A DNA stretch of 64,000 nucleotides from positions 40,110,755 through 40,174,754 of the forward strand of contig NC_053048.1 in the NCBI RefSeq assembly GCF_003473485.1. Reading direction: 5' to 3'. Below are positions 48,865 through 60,309 of the stretch, one piece after another (the stretch's first letter is position 1; every line of letters starts with the position of its first letter). The notes under the pieces were generated by a model, which was not told the DNA's origin, did no database searches, and saw only the letters and a program-made list of their open reading frames with translations. A program made the position numbers and the translations under genes. The DNA is from Medicago truncatula. Lineage: Eukaryota; Streptophyta; Magnoliopsida; Fabales; Fabaceae.

Positions 48865-50586
48865 TCAAACAGCTATCAAATTTCTGTGAATCATTTTGAA
48901 TAGCTTCTTTGGCAGTAGGGACCGGCGGGCAGCGGTCCATGGTGCATTTGAAGGCGGTGCTACTTCAGGGGACGGTGTAGGTGAGGGCACCGGAGACCAA
49001 GTTATCTCTGATGTCTGCGCGCCAGCAGCCCATGGTGCATTTGAAGACGGTGCTGCTTCATGGGCCGGTGTAGGTGAGGGTGAGGGTACCGGAGACGAAG
49101 TTATTTCTGATGTCTGCACGCTAGCAGCCCATGGCGCATTTGAAGGTGGTGCTGCTTCAGGAGTCGGCACAGGTGAGGGTGACGGGGAGGCTGAAGGTGA
49201 GGGTACTGGAGACCAACCAAACTGTGGTGGCTGCACGTTTATGAAAAGCTTTTGGCCAAGATTGCAGTGATGAGCAGCACCTGAAATGTACCATCTTCTT
49301 CCATAGGTTGTCAATAAAATTGTATCATGTCCACTAGTTAACACTGGTGCTCTCCAAGGAATTGAGCAACTCTGGAAATCACTTCCATTCACTCTCACCA
49401 CATTGTCCTTACCACCAACATAGTTGAATGCTGCAAGTTAAATTCAACATTTTTATCACAAATTAGTTAAGGATGGACCCATAAATTTTATGTTGGGGGC
49501 AAAATAAGCTTACATTTAAAAAGTTAAATTATGTTTATGATTCACATTAAAGTTTTTGTGCAAGTAAAATTAGTATCAATTTTTAAGAAGGTTTTGTTTA
49601 TTTAATTGCAATTCTTCTCTTTAAAAAGAGTGGGCTCATGAGAAAGATAAAATAACAAACAAAGGTGGTCATTGGTCATTACATCCAACTTCTATTGACT
49701 TTAATCTCTTCGGTCTACTTTGAGTCAAATAAAGCATGTGTTTGTTTACATGGTGCGATACCCACCAACTTACGTTTTAGCAAACTCTACAAATCTAAGC
49801 TTTGTTATTTTCGAGTTAATATCCTCTCCATTTGTTAAAATAAATGGAGTATATATAATTTAGAAAGATAGACAAAAAAAAGAGATATTGAATAATTTAA
49901 TTAAATGGATCCCACCATCATTATTTACTTTCTATTTTTTTCAAGATTTTTTTATCTTATCTCTCTAAATGAAGGAAATGAAGAGAATTTGAAATGGAGA
50001 TGATCTTGACTCGTTATTTTCATGTTTTCTCAGCCTTGGGAGGCAAGATTTTGAATTATAACGTCCAACCAAACACACTGAAATACATGTTACTTAGAAT
50101 AAATTAAAAATCCCAATAGGGACATTTGTCCCCACATTTTTGTATTGATACAAATTTAGGATGAAACTATTGCCCCCATTTTAAGGTAGAATTTTACCTC
50201 CACACCTTTATTGATAGGTCTCTCCATGAAATAAATTATATCCATAGAGACGAAAGTAATATGCATAACTTACATATATATTATTTTCTCATAAATCTAT
50301 AAAAAAAAGTTGAGTAACCAATGAAAGTAAAATAAAAATGAAATTGATCATGAGTTTTAATTTTTCAAAGAATTTAACGACAAAATTAGAGATGAAAGAC
50401 TAAGAATATAATGAGCTTACTGAGTGTGTCCCCTACACGAAAGACTTTGTTTGCAGCCCAATATTGATAATCAACCCCTAATTTCCAACCACGTTCATCT
50501 CCAACTACAAAATCTTTTGCCACAGCCATGGTTGAAAAGATAGTAGCAATGAGAGCAAAGAGAAAAAGAACACGAGAAAGAGCCAT
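48865..50586 (-). CDS. Early-nodulin-like phytocyanin, copy 1 (Pro-rich C-terminus, extended)
   Basis: Two exons, 50421-50586 and 48865-49430, GT-AG, 732 nt or 243 residues. A signal peptide (MALSRVLFLFALIATIFS...AVA) precedes a phytocyanin domain of about 100 residues (KDFVVGDERGWKLG, FNYVGGKDNVVRVNGSDFQSC, GRRWYISGAAHHCNLGQKLFINV). The copper Cys position is Ser (WYIS) and the first His ligand is absent. The fold is kept by the FQSC/HHC disulfide, so copper binding is not expected. The tail has three Pro/Ser/Ala repeats (PSPSPVPTPEAAPPSNAPWAA), likely arabinogalactan glycosylated. Copy 1 reads AAG where copy 2 has a TAG stop and so ends with 13 extra residues, KLFKMIHRNLIAV. Its intron is 990 bp against 188 bp in copy 2. 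Confidence 0.92.
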
Positions 50587-50673
50587 AATATTGCTTGATC
50601 AATTCACTTTATGAGAAGTACGAATGTTGCTCTTTTTTTGTTTTGGTTAGATATGATTGACATTAAAATTAGA

Positions 50674-50687
50674 ACATATATATAAGA
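50674..50687 (-). promoter_or_regulatory. TATA box of ENODL copy 1
   Basis: CTTATATATATG on the minus strand, about 90 bp above the start codon. The same word at the same distance precedes copy 2. Confidence 0.55.
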
Positions 50688-50699
50688 CTTATGTAGGGA

Positions 50700-52060
50700 G
50701 AATTAATGGTGCCATTGTTATATTTAATTTTGCTGTCACGGACGGCTATATATGGTCCGGCTTGATTATTAATTTTACCATTAACATTGTTTGGAGACTA
50801 TAGGAAATAACGGTATGTAAACAATATAAAGTTTAAAATACAAGAATGTTCAATCTTGTCAAATATATTCCTCTGGCTAAATCCAACCACGTAAATTGAC
50901 CCAAATGGCCATCAATTCGAAATCTGTTTTAGATTTAGAATTAATTAATTATTATGATCAAGTTGTTTTAAAATTTCTTTCTCAACACCTTTGAAAATAT
51001 TTAAATTAGAAAAATGCTATGTCTTGAGACATTTATTGTCCCGAGAGTTTCATGAGAAAATATGTCTCAATATTTTCCCAAAATTCCCAAAATTATGGTC
51101 CACCACCTCCCTTGATTTATGGCCAGGAAGGAATTTGATTGGGCATTTAGTTTTCTCTAGCAATTCGGGACAAAATCTCTAAGGAGAAATAGCACCGCTC
51201 TTTAAATATGTTTGATATGTTGGAGAGTTTTTGCAAGTCGCAATGTATTGTCATAATTATTCGAAAGCTACGGAGTGTAGCTCATGTAAAATTATGGTGG
51301 TCCACTGTAATTCTAACAAATCCATTATGATACCAAAAATATACTAACAAATTAATAACATTGACAAACGAAGAAGGAGAACCATGGAATGTAACATCTT
51401 GAATTGATGAAGAGAAACTAGACTGATTGAGTCTATCACACTATCAAATCATCTAGAGGTATAGTTCCGAACGACAAAAAAATATTCATTTTGACTTTTT
51501 TCGAGTCTGTGAGTTGAAACTTGTGTTGGGGGAGAGTAAACGAAATCTCCAAATATGAAAGAGCAAGACCTTGAATTGATGAAGAGGAACGTGCTTTATC
51601 GGGCCTATCACACTAAATGAAATAATGACATAACAACACCAAACAAAACCCTTTCGCTTTGTTTACGAGTTTGAAGAGGGGAGGTATGTGGGGAGGAGTA
51701 AAGAGAAAAATAGAGAATTCTTTGGATTTTGAGAAAACGTTTTTATATGGAATGATAAATAAATGCTTTTGTGTCTCTAGAAAGCATCGCATCGCGGCTT
51801 TGATATCAGCATGAAGGATAGACATCTTCACGGATGTGATGCTTATGAGCTTAAGATTTAATCATGTGAATTCTTAATAGTTCTTGAAGGTGTGATTTGA
51901 AAGTCTTCAATTTCGTCAATTGTATGACCTTTAATTTCATCAATCCATGCTTGCTCCGAATGCATAGAACATTCATAAACAATATCATTGCACTTGATAT
52001 AGACATAAAATATATTTTCTGACTTTGCAATTTGGTTTATATTATCTTTTTCACAAATAC
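50700..52060. other. Spacer between the two ENODL duplicates
   Basis: No gene seen. Two related segments about 165 bp apart (near 51402 and 51568) share 'cttgaattgatgaagag' and 'tatcacacta' and form a diverged direct repeat of unknown class. Confidence 0.4.
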
Positions 52061-52299
52061 ATTGAAAAGAAGAGAAACTTTTAGTTATGCATTATTAGTA
52101 TTTAATTTTTCATTCTTTGCTTTCTCTCACATATGAATTGTTGGAACAAAATGTGTAATTGAAAAGTTCCTAGAAGTCCCGGATAAGAGAGACTTCACAC
52201 AACACATGGGTTTATATAGTGAAGGTATGCCTCATTGGGGTGTTATCCAAGAGTTACCGAATTTTGTATACGGGAGATGACAAAGGTCACATGACTATC

Positions 52300-52395
52300 A
52301 CACGCACTGCTGTCCGGCTTGACAAGGCCAGGCTTGAGCTATGCGGTGTTTTATTTTTTGCGGACTATGCGTCGCTGTCCGGCTCGACAAGCCAT
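52300..52395. repeat. GC-richer insert with repeated TGTCCGGCT word
   Basis: 'ctgtccggcttgacaagg' (about 52310) and 'ctgtccggctcgacaagc' (about 52375) form a short direct repeat in an island with much higher GC than its surroundings. It has no counterpart in the 3' flank of ENODL copy 1. Origin unknown. Confidence 0.4.
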
Positions 52396-52787
52396 TCAAA
52401 AACCTGTCTACTTTGCAATACTAATAAGAAAGTTCTACTTTGTTCAATGTTAGTTTTAAGATAACTTTATTTACCATAAATCATAGTAACACCAGTACAC
52501 AATTTTCTTTGATATCAAATAATTCAACATGATTTTATTATTGGACAGGAAAACAAATGCAACCCCATTGTAAGAAATTCAGGAAGAGCTATAAGATCAG
52601 ATTTGAAATCATCACTAGGAAACGTGTGATTCTTTTTATTTATGTGTGTAAATAAATTCACCAACATAAAGAAAATAAATAATTAATGATTTTAGTAACT
52701 AGAAAAAATAGCCCCACTTTGAAACATGACACATGAACTAATCCAATCTCAAACAGTTATCAGATTCCTGTGAATCGTTTTGAATAG

Positions 52788-53671
52788 CTACTTTTGCAGC
52801 AGGGACCGGCGGGGAGCGGTCCATGGTGCATTTGAAGGTGGTGCTGCTTGAGGGGCCGGTGTAGGTGAGGGTACAGGAGACCAATTTATCTCTGATGCCT
52901 GCACGCTAGCAACCCATGGTGCATTTGAAGGAGGTGCGGCTTCAGGGGCTGGTGTAGGTGAGGGCGAGGGCACCGGAGACCAAGTTAACTCTGATGTCTG
53001 CACGCTAGCAGCCCATGGTGCATTTGAAGGCGGTGCTGCTTCAGGGGCCGGCACAGGTGAGGGTGAGGGGGAGGCTGAAGGTGAGGAGGGTGCTGGATAC
53101 CAACCATCTTGTTTTGGTAAAACATTTATGAAAAGCTTTTGTCCATTTTCGCAGTGATTGGCAACACCTGAAATGTACCATCTTCTCCCATAGGTTGTCA
53201 ATGCAATTTTATCATGTCCACTTGTTAACACTGGTGCTGCCCAAGGAACTGAGCAACTCTGGAAATCACTTCCATTCACTCTCACCACATTGTCCTTCCA
53301 AGCAACATACTTGAATGCTGCAAGTAATTAAATTCAACATTTTATTACAATTTAATTATATTCCTAATTAGACACTACATATAAAAAATTCATCTTATTT
53401 TATGCTGGACTCTTACACTTATAAAAAAAATGTAATTGATTTAGTTTCTCAATATTTAGCGAAGAAATTAGAGATAGAGAAAGAATATGAGTAGAATGAG
53501 GTTACTGAGTGTGTCTCCGAGACGAAAGACCTTGTTTGCAGCCCAAGCTTGGTAATCAACCCCAAGTGTCCAACCACTTTCATCTCCAACTACAAAATCT
53601 TTTGCCACAGCCATGGTTGAGAAGATAGTAGCAATGAGAGCAAAGAGGAAAAGAGAACGAGAAAGAGCCAT
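52788..53671 (-). CDS. Early-nodulin-like phytocyanin, copy 2 (Pro-rich C-terminus)
   Basis: Two exons, 53506-53671 and 52788-53317, GT-AG, 696 nt or 231 residues. Organisation is as in copy 1: signal peptide, then a phytocyanin domain (KDFVVGDESGWTLG, FKYVAWKDNVVRVNG, GRRWYISGVANHCENGQKLFINV), then three repeats of about 33 residues built on PAPEAAPPSNAPWAASVQTSE, ending RRSLLQK. The copper Cys is again Ser and the first His ligand is missing. This places it with the ENODL subgroup rather than copper-binding cyanins. No hydrophobic C-terminal GPI signal is visible, so secretion to the cell wall as a chimeric arabinogalactan protein is more likely than membrane anchoring. Related legume proteins (ENOD16/ENOD20) mark nodule development. 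Expression is not readable here. Confidence 0.93.
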
Positions 53672-53757
53672 AATATATTTTGATCAATTCACTGTATTAA
53701 GCACCAAGATTGCTCTCTTTGTTTTGGTTAGACTTAGATATGATTGACATTGAAAAC

Positions 53758-53772
53758 AGAACATATATATAA
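53758..53772 (-). promoter_or_regulatory. TATA box of ENODL copy 2
   Basis: CTTATATATATG on the minus strand, about 90 bp above the start codon, inside promoter sequence shared with copy 1 (homology runs to about 53950). Confidence 0.55.
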
Positions 53773-54169
53773 GACTTCTGAAGGGAGAATGTTGCCATTG
53801 TTATAATTTTTTGCTGTCGCGGACGGCAATGGTCCAGCTAGATTAGTATTATATCCATTAACTAGTTTGGAAACTATAGGAAATAACGTAATATAAACAA
53901 TATAATAGTTACAAGGATGTTTCATTCTTGTTCAAATATGAATCTGATCTTAAAACATCTCAAATGTTGATCAAATTAATGTATTTTAGAAATTTTAATC
54001 CTATAAAGGACTTATAATTTTTACTGCAATATTTGAAATTTTTAGCATCAAATCAAATACTTTATCGTGTTTCAAGACCAGGTCACAGAAAGAATATGCT
54101 TGAGTTAATGATGGTAAAAGTTAATATTTAGAGCGCTCAAATTTCAAAACATTAGAATAGTACTACTTC

Positions 54170-54200
54170 CGTCCCTTATTATAAGCTCCATAGTGGCGCT
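54170..54200. repeat. Half-terminus of a Stowaway-type MITE
   Basis: 'ctacttccgtcccttattat' matches the left end of the element at 34827, but no partner terminus is found nearby. Truncated relic. Confidence 0.4.
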
Positions 54201-54418
54201 CAAATCTAAAAACATTACCAAGTACTCCTCGAAATGGCAGGTCTATATTTAACCTTATACTATTTGTGTGAAAAGTCTATTAATATCATATTCTAAATTC
54301 GAGTTTGAATCAGTCAAGTACAACCCTCATGACAGATCCTTTCTTGAGGCATCAAAAAGAATGTATTCATTCATGTAACAGTTAAATCAAAGCATACAAG
54401 ATGAAATATCCTACATCA

Positions 54419-56388
54419 TCAGTTCAAACATTTTGAATTTTTGTTCCAAGTCAGGTATCTTGGATCTCCAAGGGGTCTGCATATACACACACAACAATAT
54501 AAACAACGTCAACAAAAAATATCTTCACCCATAAAAGCAATGACAGAAAAACCATAATGTATAAAGATGATGAAGAATGTATAGTTTTTCCTCACCTTGG
54601 CTTCATCAAATACATAAGTAGGAAAACTAGAGAGTACACCAAGGAAAGTCCACCAATGAGAATATATGCAATCCCCAAGAAATCATTTTTTCCACCAATC
54701 CATGTTGTGGTTGATAGAATCACACTCTTTGTTCCTCCAAATTGATATGTATTATAATTGTTCTCTATTACTACCGTTATTTCATCGTTAGCTTCAAGGT
54801 CGACTTCAATCTTCCCGTATAATTTTCTGAATGTAGGCAGTGCTGCTGTTCTCATCCATACAATCAGATCCTCTTGTTCACTCAACTGTTTCATTCCACA
54901 TCAACACAAACAAGATTAATTTTCTCAAAATGTCGACAAGAAAATTATATTTAACACGAAAAAAATTATATAGTGACAAAGATATATAAATATTTACTTA
55001 CAGGTATGCTCTCATTAAGTCTAGCACCCCCAATTAAACTGCCAGTCTGAAAATTTTTAGGATAAACATCAGACCCAAATTTGGCCTTTTGGTCACTTTT
55101 CCATGCTATATTCTTTTTGTTAATCACCAAGTCCTTATTATTGTTTGAAAATCTGTATGTGTCATTGAATAGACTCCAAGCAGCAAGGCCACAAGGAACA
55201 ACCGGAAGATAACCATTTGCAGTATAGTCTTCAGGAAAGCATTTGCCTACATCATTCTCATCTGCCTTACTCCTCAATTGTTTATGATCTCTGCTTTTAA
55301 CATAACTGCAACCAAAATCCAGCACAATTAGTAATCAGAAAGTAACACAAAAAAGCATGATTTTTTTTTTAATTACACGTACTGGCGATGATTCTGGTAA
55401 AAGTTACTAAGCTGATAATATACATAGATTGGAGCTTTCATTTTACTCTTAACCTGCAAAATAATGCAGAAATGAGTTCTCAAAAGTAGCGCTTAAATCG
55501 TTATCATTATCATATCAAATAAAGGAATTATACTAACAGTCAATTTCTTGGTGCATGTTTTGCTGATCCTATTGCCTTTTATATATGTCATTGCATCGTC
55601 TTTATAAAGAGACGGAAGACATTGATCATCGTATCTGAGCGGAACTTCCACCACCTGCATCAGAAATTCTTGTTCAATTTCAATATACAATCAGTTTGTT
55701 CATTACACAAATTCCATTTGATATAATGTAGGTAGAAAATTAAATTTATTACTTGTTCCGAAGCAAACAATGAAGCAACCCCAATAGGAATGAATACAAG
55801 TCCTATAAATGTAAAAATTGCAATGACCTGGAGAGAAAAATCAGAACAAACGATTTAGAGTAAGAAAAAAATTAGACCTAAAAGTGTAGACAAAGATTAA
55901 TGTTGCATAGCTATGTATGAATTTATTGTAAAACTAAACCATGATGTTATGTTTGAAGATATACCCATCCAGGTGTTAGAATTGGTTGCCATGCATGAAG
56001 TTCTTGCTGGGAGAATCTAGAATCTACCATCAATAAAACAAATTATGATCACAAATAGTAAAAATAGAGAGAAAGACACCAATTATTAACAATAAAAATA
56101 TGAGAAATTGAATTTAGGCTAATTCAACGGACAAAGTTCAAATTTCATGTGAGACATAAATATATTAGTGTCATTTTATATAATAATTTCGCATTTCTCC
56201 AAATTAAAACCCTACATAGAAATAGAACCCTAAAAAATAAAACCCTACATTGGAAACTAAATATATTGATAAATAAATAAAAGGATTTGAGTTTGAGGGA
56301 AGAAATATTTACAATTTGGTTTCCTGGAAACATTCTTGGATTGTATATCTAAGACAGCAACAAAACTAGATGAATGTTCTATAGACAT
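54419..56388 (-). CDS. ALIS: ALA-interacting subunit (CDC50/LEM3 family)
   Basis: Eight exons: 56313-56388, 55965-56023, 55753-55827, 55538-55654, 55383-55453, 55002-55305, 54596-54885 and 54419-54476. All use GT-AG sites and the sum is 1050 nt, or 349 residues, normal for the family. The short cytosolic N-terminus has YSRFSQQELHAWQPILTPGW. TM1 lies at about residues 46-67 (VIAIFTFIGLVFIPIG). A large lumenal loop follows with IYVYYQLSNFYQNHR, CGLAAWSLFNDTYRF, paired Cys (DDQC, SKTC, CSPED-type CFPED) and N-glycosylation sites (NDT, NES). TM2 is near 305-326 (FLGIAYILIGGLSLVYSLVFLL). The C-terminal signature is KPRPLGDPRYLTWN. ALIS proteins chaperone P4-ATPase lipid flippases out of the ER and are needed for their activity. 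Confidence 0.95.
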
Positions 56389-57506
56389 AACAAAGAAACT
56401 CAATGTAACTGAAGATGAAGATGAAAAGACAAAGCAATTATAGAATAATCAACGTGATAAAAAGAAAACGTAAAATAAGATATATTTTTTTGTATGAAGA
56501 TGACAATAAAAACAAAAAACTTGACCTTAATTAGATTGTTCCTCTATCTCTTTCACTATATTTACATTCTTTACATCTGTCTATGTGAAAAGGAAATTTG
56601 GTGACAGCTTTTAATGTCAAAGCACTAATTCGCAACACATTTTGGCTGTCACATTTATAAGTTGGTTTTGAGAATAATCCAACTGAAAGGTATAGCAGCT
56701 TTTCAACTACCAGTAATCAAACAATATCATCTTAACTATCTCGTCCTAAAAGTGAAGGGAACACCATGTACTTGTAGGACCTATCTACTCTATAGGATTC
56801 AAGGGCAATTGCCCCACTAAAACATGTTTTTTCAATCAAAAGTATTTTTGTCGTTAAATTATGTTTCGCAAAGATGGTCGATCATATATATAACTTAGAC
56901 GCTAGTTATCAAATTTTTTAGGATATTTCTATGTGTATTCAATCTTTGATTATTAATACATGCATTGATTGTATAAAAAAAAATGCATTGTACTTTTGAA
57001 AAAATAATTTACGCAAATATGTCAAATTTTGAGGTTGGATTTTTTTTTAATCACGAGATTATATGTTTTGTAAAAATTTATAACATCTGTCTCTTGTAAA
57101 AGAATTTTTTTGAGACGTTTCTTGTAAAAGTATTATTATTGAGTCTTTTATTTCCCCACTAATATATTGGATCTTTCACTAAACATAAGACTTTTTATAT
57201 ATTTTTTTTATTTTTAAGAAAACATAAGACTTTTGTTGTCTATCCACTTTTTTCAATTGTATTTTGCGGTATAGATATTTTATTGTATAATAGTGTAAAT
57301 ATTTATGACTTAAATAATTAATTGGTAAGAGTTTGACCTTATAACTTAAAAAGACGAATTAAAATCTCTTTAAAGCCGGTTGTGAAATGTCAATTAAGGT
57401 TACTTTAAGTAATGATAATTTCTTTTAAAGAAATTTCAATTTCATTAGTCATGTTACATGTTTTAAAATTTGTAAAAATCGTGTTAAGGAAAAAAAGTGT
57501 AATAGA
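56389..57506. other. Upstream region of ALIS, no other gene seen
   Basis: Probable promoter and 5'UTR of the minus-strand ALIS gene in the first few hundred bases. The remainder is AT-rich spacer without supported features. Confidence 0.4.
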
Positions 57507-57511
57507 AAAAT

Positions 57512-59504
57512 TGTAACATCCCGTTACCCAAAAACAATTAAATAACATTTATATATCAGAGTAATCCACAACGGGCATGCTACACATCATTTTCAAAATT
57601 TCTTAAATAGAAGATAGATCTATTTAATCAAACAACTTATTATTTATGAAAACATAGCAGCGGAATAGTTTTCAAATCCATAACCTCATAACATCCAACA
57701 ACAGTCTATGGCATTAAAGGCCTTAGCATAATTCAACAACATTGTTCAAACGACAATAAAGGCTCCACATCACAATTCCAAAATTTGATACATGGAAAAG
57801 AAACAACAATAAATATAAATAATAGTTCCCATCCCACGTATCAGAGTGAGATTCACAACAATAAATATAGATATTAAAATCTTCAATTGAATCTAACACC
57901 CTAATCATCAAACACATCATCTTGTAAACATATATATGTATAAGTCACAAGCAACAACAACAACATCAGTATCTCTCCATCACAATAAGTATATAAATAC
58001 ATATTCATCAACAACATCAATTAATCACGTAACAACCGCAATCAACAACTAAGACTCATGCAAGTGACATGACTACACTGCTAAGACACCATCTTAGACT
58101 TCTCAATGGATGCAATATGCATGTGGTACCAAATAGGACCGAAGCCGTCATCGCTTTTGAATGGTTAAAGCATTCATAAGGACCGAAGCCCTCACCGCTG
58201 TTGAGCAACTAGTACTCTAGGACCGAAGCCCTCACCGCTGTTTTATGCATATGCAATGGACCTACTTGTGTATATCTACATACAACTGACCATGCAATGC
58301 AACTCCATATGACTCCACTTTAACAATATGTATGATTCAATAATTAGCATACATTTCAACCATCATCAGTAATCATCAATCCAGTAATTCAATCAACCAA
58401 AATAATGCATAATTATATATAACCATGCTCAAAAACAACAACATCAACCACTACTATTCAAGCTAGCAAAACAACACTCAGGAACTGTGCAGCTCGCCTC
58501 GCGAGCACAACTGCTCGCCATGGCGAGTTCACAAAAACACTAGCTCGCCATGGCGAGTTCAAGGCGAACTCGAGGCGTGTGAAAATCAGGTGCTCTCGGG
58601 AAAAATGTCATTTTCTCACTCAAATCCCATTTATAAGTTCCCTATTCATCTTTTTAACCTAAAACTTTCACCATTCATCATTAAAATCATCCAGGTACCT
58701 TAAACCATCCCCAAAACATCTTATAACAACTTTTCAAAAATCAAGTTTTGATATGGGCTACTCGCCATGGCGAGTCGGTCTGCTCGCGAGGCGAGCTATG
58801 AAGTTGCTCACTCGCCATGGCGAGCACAGCTACTCGCGAGGCGAGCGATGAACTTCTGTACGGGCAGAAAACTGGTTTTACCCAAATATCCCATTTTTCT
58901 TCCAATCACTCCCCAAATCAGTTTACAGATGAGAAATGAATGTTTCTATGCAACCAAAACCAAATTCTAACATCAGAACAGCAGTATCCACCCCAAAAAC
59001 CAATAATTCAATTTATACCCAATTCTTCAATTTCACTCCAAAACCTGTTAAACTCAAAATCAGACTTTAAAATCTACACTATTGAAGTAAACCTCACCCT
59101 TACCTTAATTTAGAATGAAAAATGCACAGCAATTGGATTCTCTGGGTTCTACTTGCTCTTCTCTCCCTTTTCTCCCAACTTGACAGTTTTCACGTACAAA
59201 GCTTCTGACATCTAATTCCTAACTTCCCTCTTACTTAACTCCCTATTATTTCCATTAGCTCCCCATTAATTTTAATAATTATTAAATAACTCCCCAAACT
59301 CCAAAATAATTAATATTTCACACTTATTCTAATTATTATTAAATAACTATATAACAAAATGATACACCACATAAATCACCCAAAATCACATATATATAAA
59401 TATATATATACATATACTCCGCATAAATCACCAACCATCATATATAATTATATATATACTCCACATAAAATAAAATAATTAATTATAACAACTAGGGCGT
59501 TACA
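57512..59504. mobile_element. Probable solo LTR of an LTR retrotransposon
   Basis: A 1993-bp segment starting TGTAACATCCCG and ending GGGCGTTACA (TG...CA). It is flanked by a perfect 5-bp direct repeat AAAAT (57507-57511 and 59505-59509). No internal domain, primer-binding site or second LTR follows, so it reads as a solo LTR left by recombination. The TGTAAC...GTTACA ends are common in plant Ty3/gypsy LTRs; that family assignment is inference. Inside are three direct repeats of 'aggaccgaagccctcaccgc' (58136-58245) and clustered CTCGCCATGGCGAG palindromes (58510-58850). Clean ends and intact target repeats suggest a fairly recent insertion. Confidence 0.65.
58136..58245. repeat. Triplicated GGACCGAAGCC unit
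   Basis: Three tandem, slightly diverged copies of a roughly 40-bp unit containing GGACCGAAGCCCTCACCGCT, within the probable solo LTR. Confidence 0.85.
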
Positions 59505-59509
59505 AAAAT

Positions 59510-59870
59510 GTCATGATAAAATTGGTTATTAATATTGAGTCTATGATATAGATTTAAATTTCAATTTAAAATTAAAAAAGAGATGAATTGTTATGGGTAA
59601 ATTTGTTTAAAATTTTTTTGACAAAAAACTTTATTTACTCTCCTTTTTTTTTAATATGTTCTTTACATTAAAGAAAAAATAAACGAAAGCCTAGGGTTGC
59701 ATTTGAAGAAAGTTTCTCTTATGAGAAAATTTGATCATGGCTTTAAGAACCCTGTGGCCTGTACAACCTTGAGAACAAGTTGCTTTGGAAGGACCGTGGA
59801 TACATTATAAAGTATAAACCATTTCCACGGGACTCGTCTTATCTTAACTTTAATAAGGTCCAAAGCGAAT
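59510..59870. other. Spacer, no gene seen
   Basis: AT-rich sequence between the probable solo LTR and the next MITE; nothing supported. Confidence 0.4.
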
Positions 59871-59874
59871 CTTA

Positions 59875-60304
59875 GATTTTGTTTGGGAGTTTGGATGGGA
59901 AGGGAGGGGAGGACTTTGAGGGGTTGAAAATATATAAAAAAATGGATAAAAAAATTGAGGGGTTGAAAATATATAGAAAAATGGATAAAAAAATTCACAT
60001 TTTTTAAAAGAATAATTTTTTAGAGAATGATAAACTAACACTTATGATTAATATACTTTTAATTTTAAGAATATTATAACAACATAGATTGAATTTGAAA
60101 AATTGATATAAACCCTCCATAACCCCCCAAAACCCTCTCCCAATACAATTTTTGAGTTCCCTCAAATGAGGGGGATTTTTTATTATGAGTAAAAAATTAA
60201 CCTTCAAAGCCCTCTCCTCCCAATGTCTTCTATTTCTTCCACTTGCTCCTTCCTTTTTTTTAAAACCCTCCCCTCCCCTCCCCTCCAAACTCCCAAACAA
60301 AGCC
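59875..60304. mobile_element. Tourist / Harbinger MITE with G-rich termini
   Basis: 430 bp with inverted termini containing TTTGTTTGGGAGTTTGG and its complement. The flanking 3-bp direct repeat is TTA (59872-59874 and 60305-60307). Subterminal runs of GGGAGGGGAGG on the left and CCCCTCCCCTCCCC on the right are part of the inverted repeat. No coding content. Confidence 0.85.
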
Positions 60305-60309
60305 TTAGT

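Noticed and set aside
48896-49270. 124-codon plus-strand frame rich in Gly, Ala and Glu
   Set aside because: It is the antisense shadow of the Pro-rich ENODL tail, whose codon bias leaves the opposite strand open.
57512-59504. Single large MITE or DNA transposon
   Set aside because: The ends read TG...CA with a 5-bp direct repeat, and the length is about 2 kb without extended terminal inverted repeats. A solo LTR fits better, though not with certainty.
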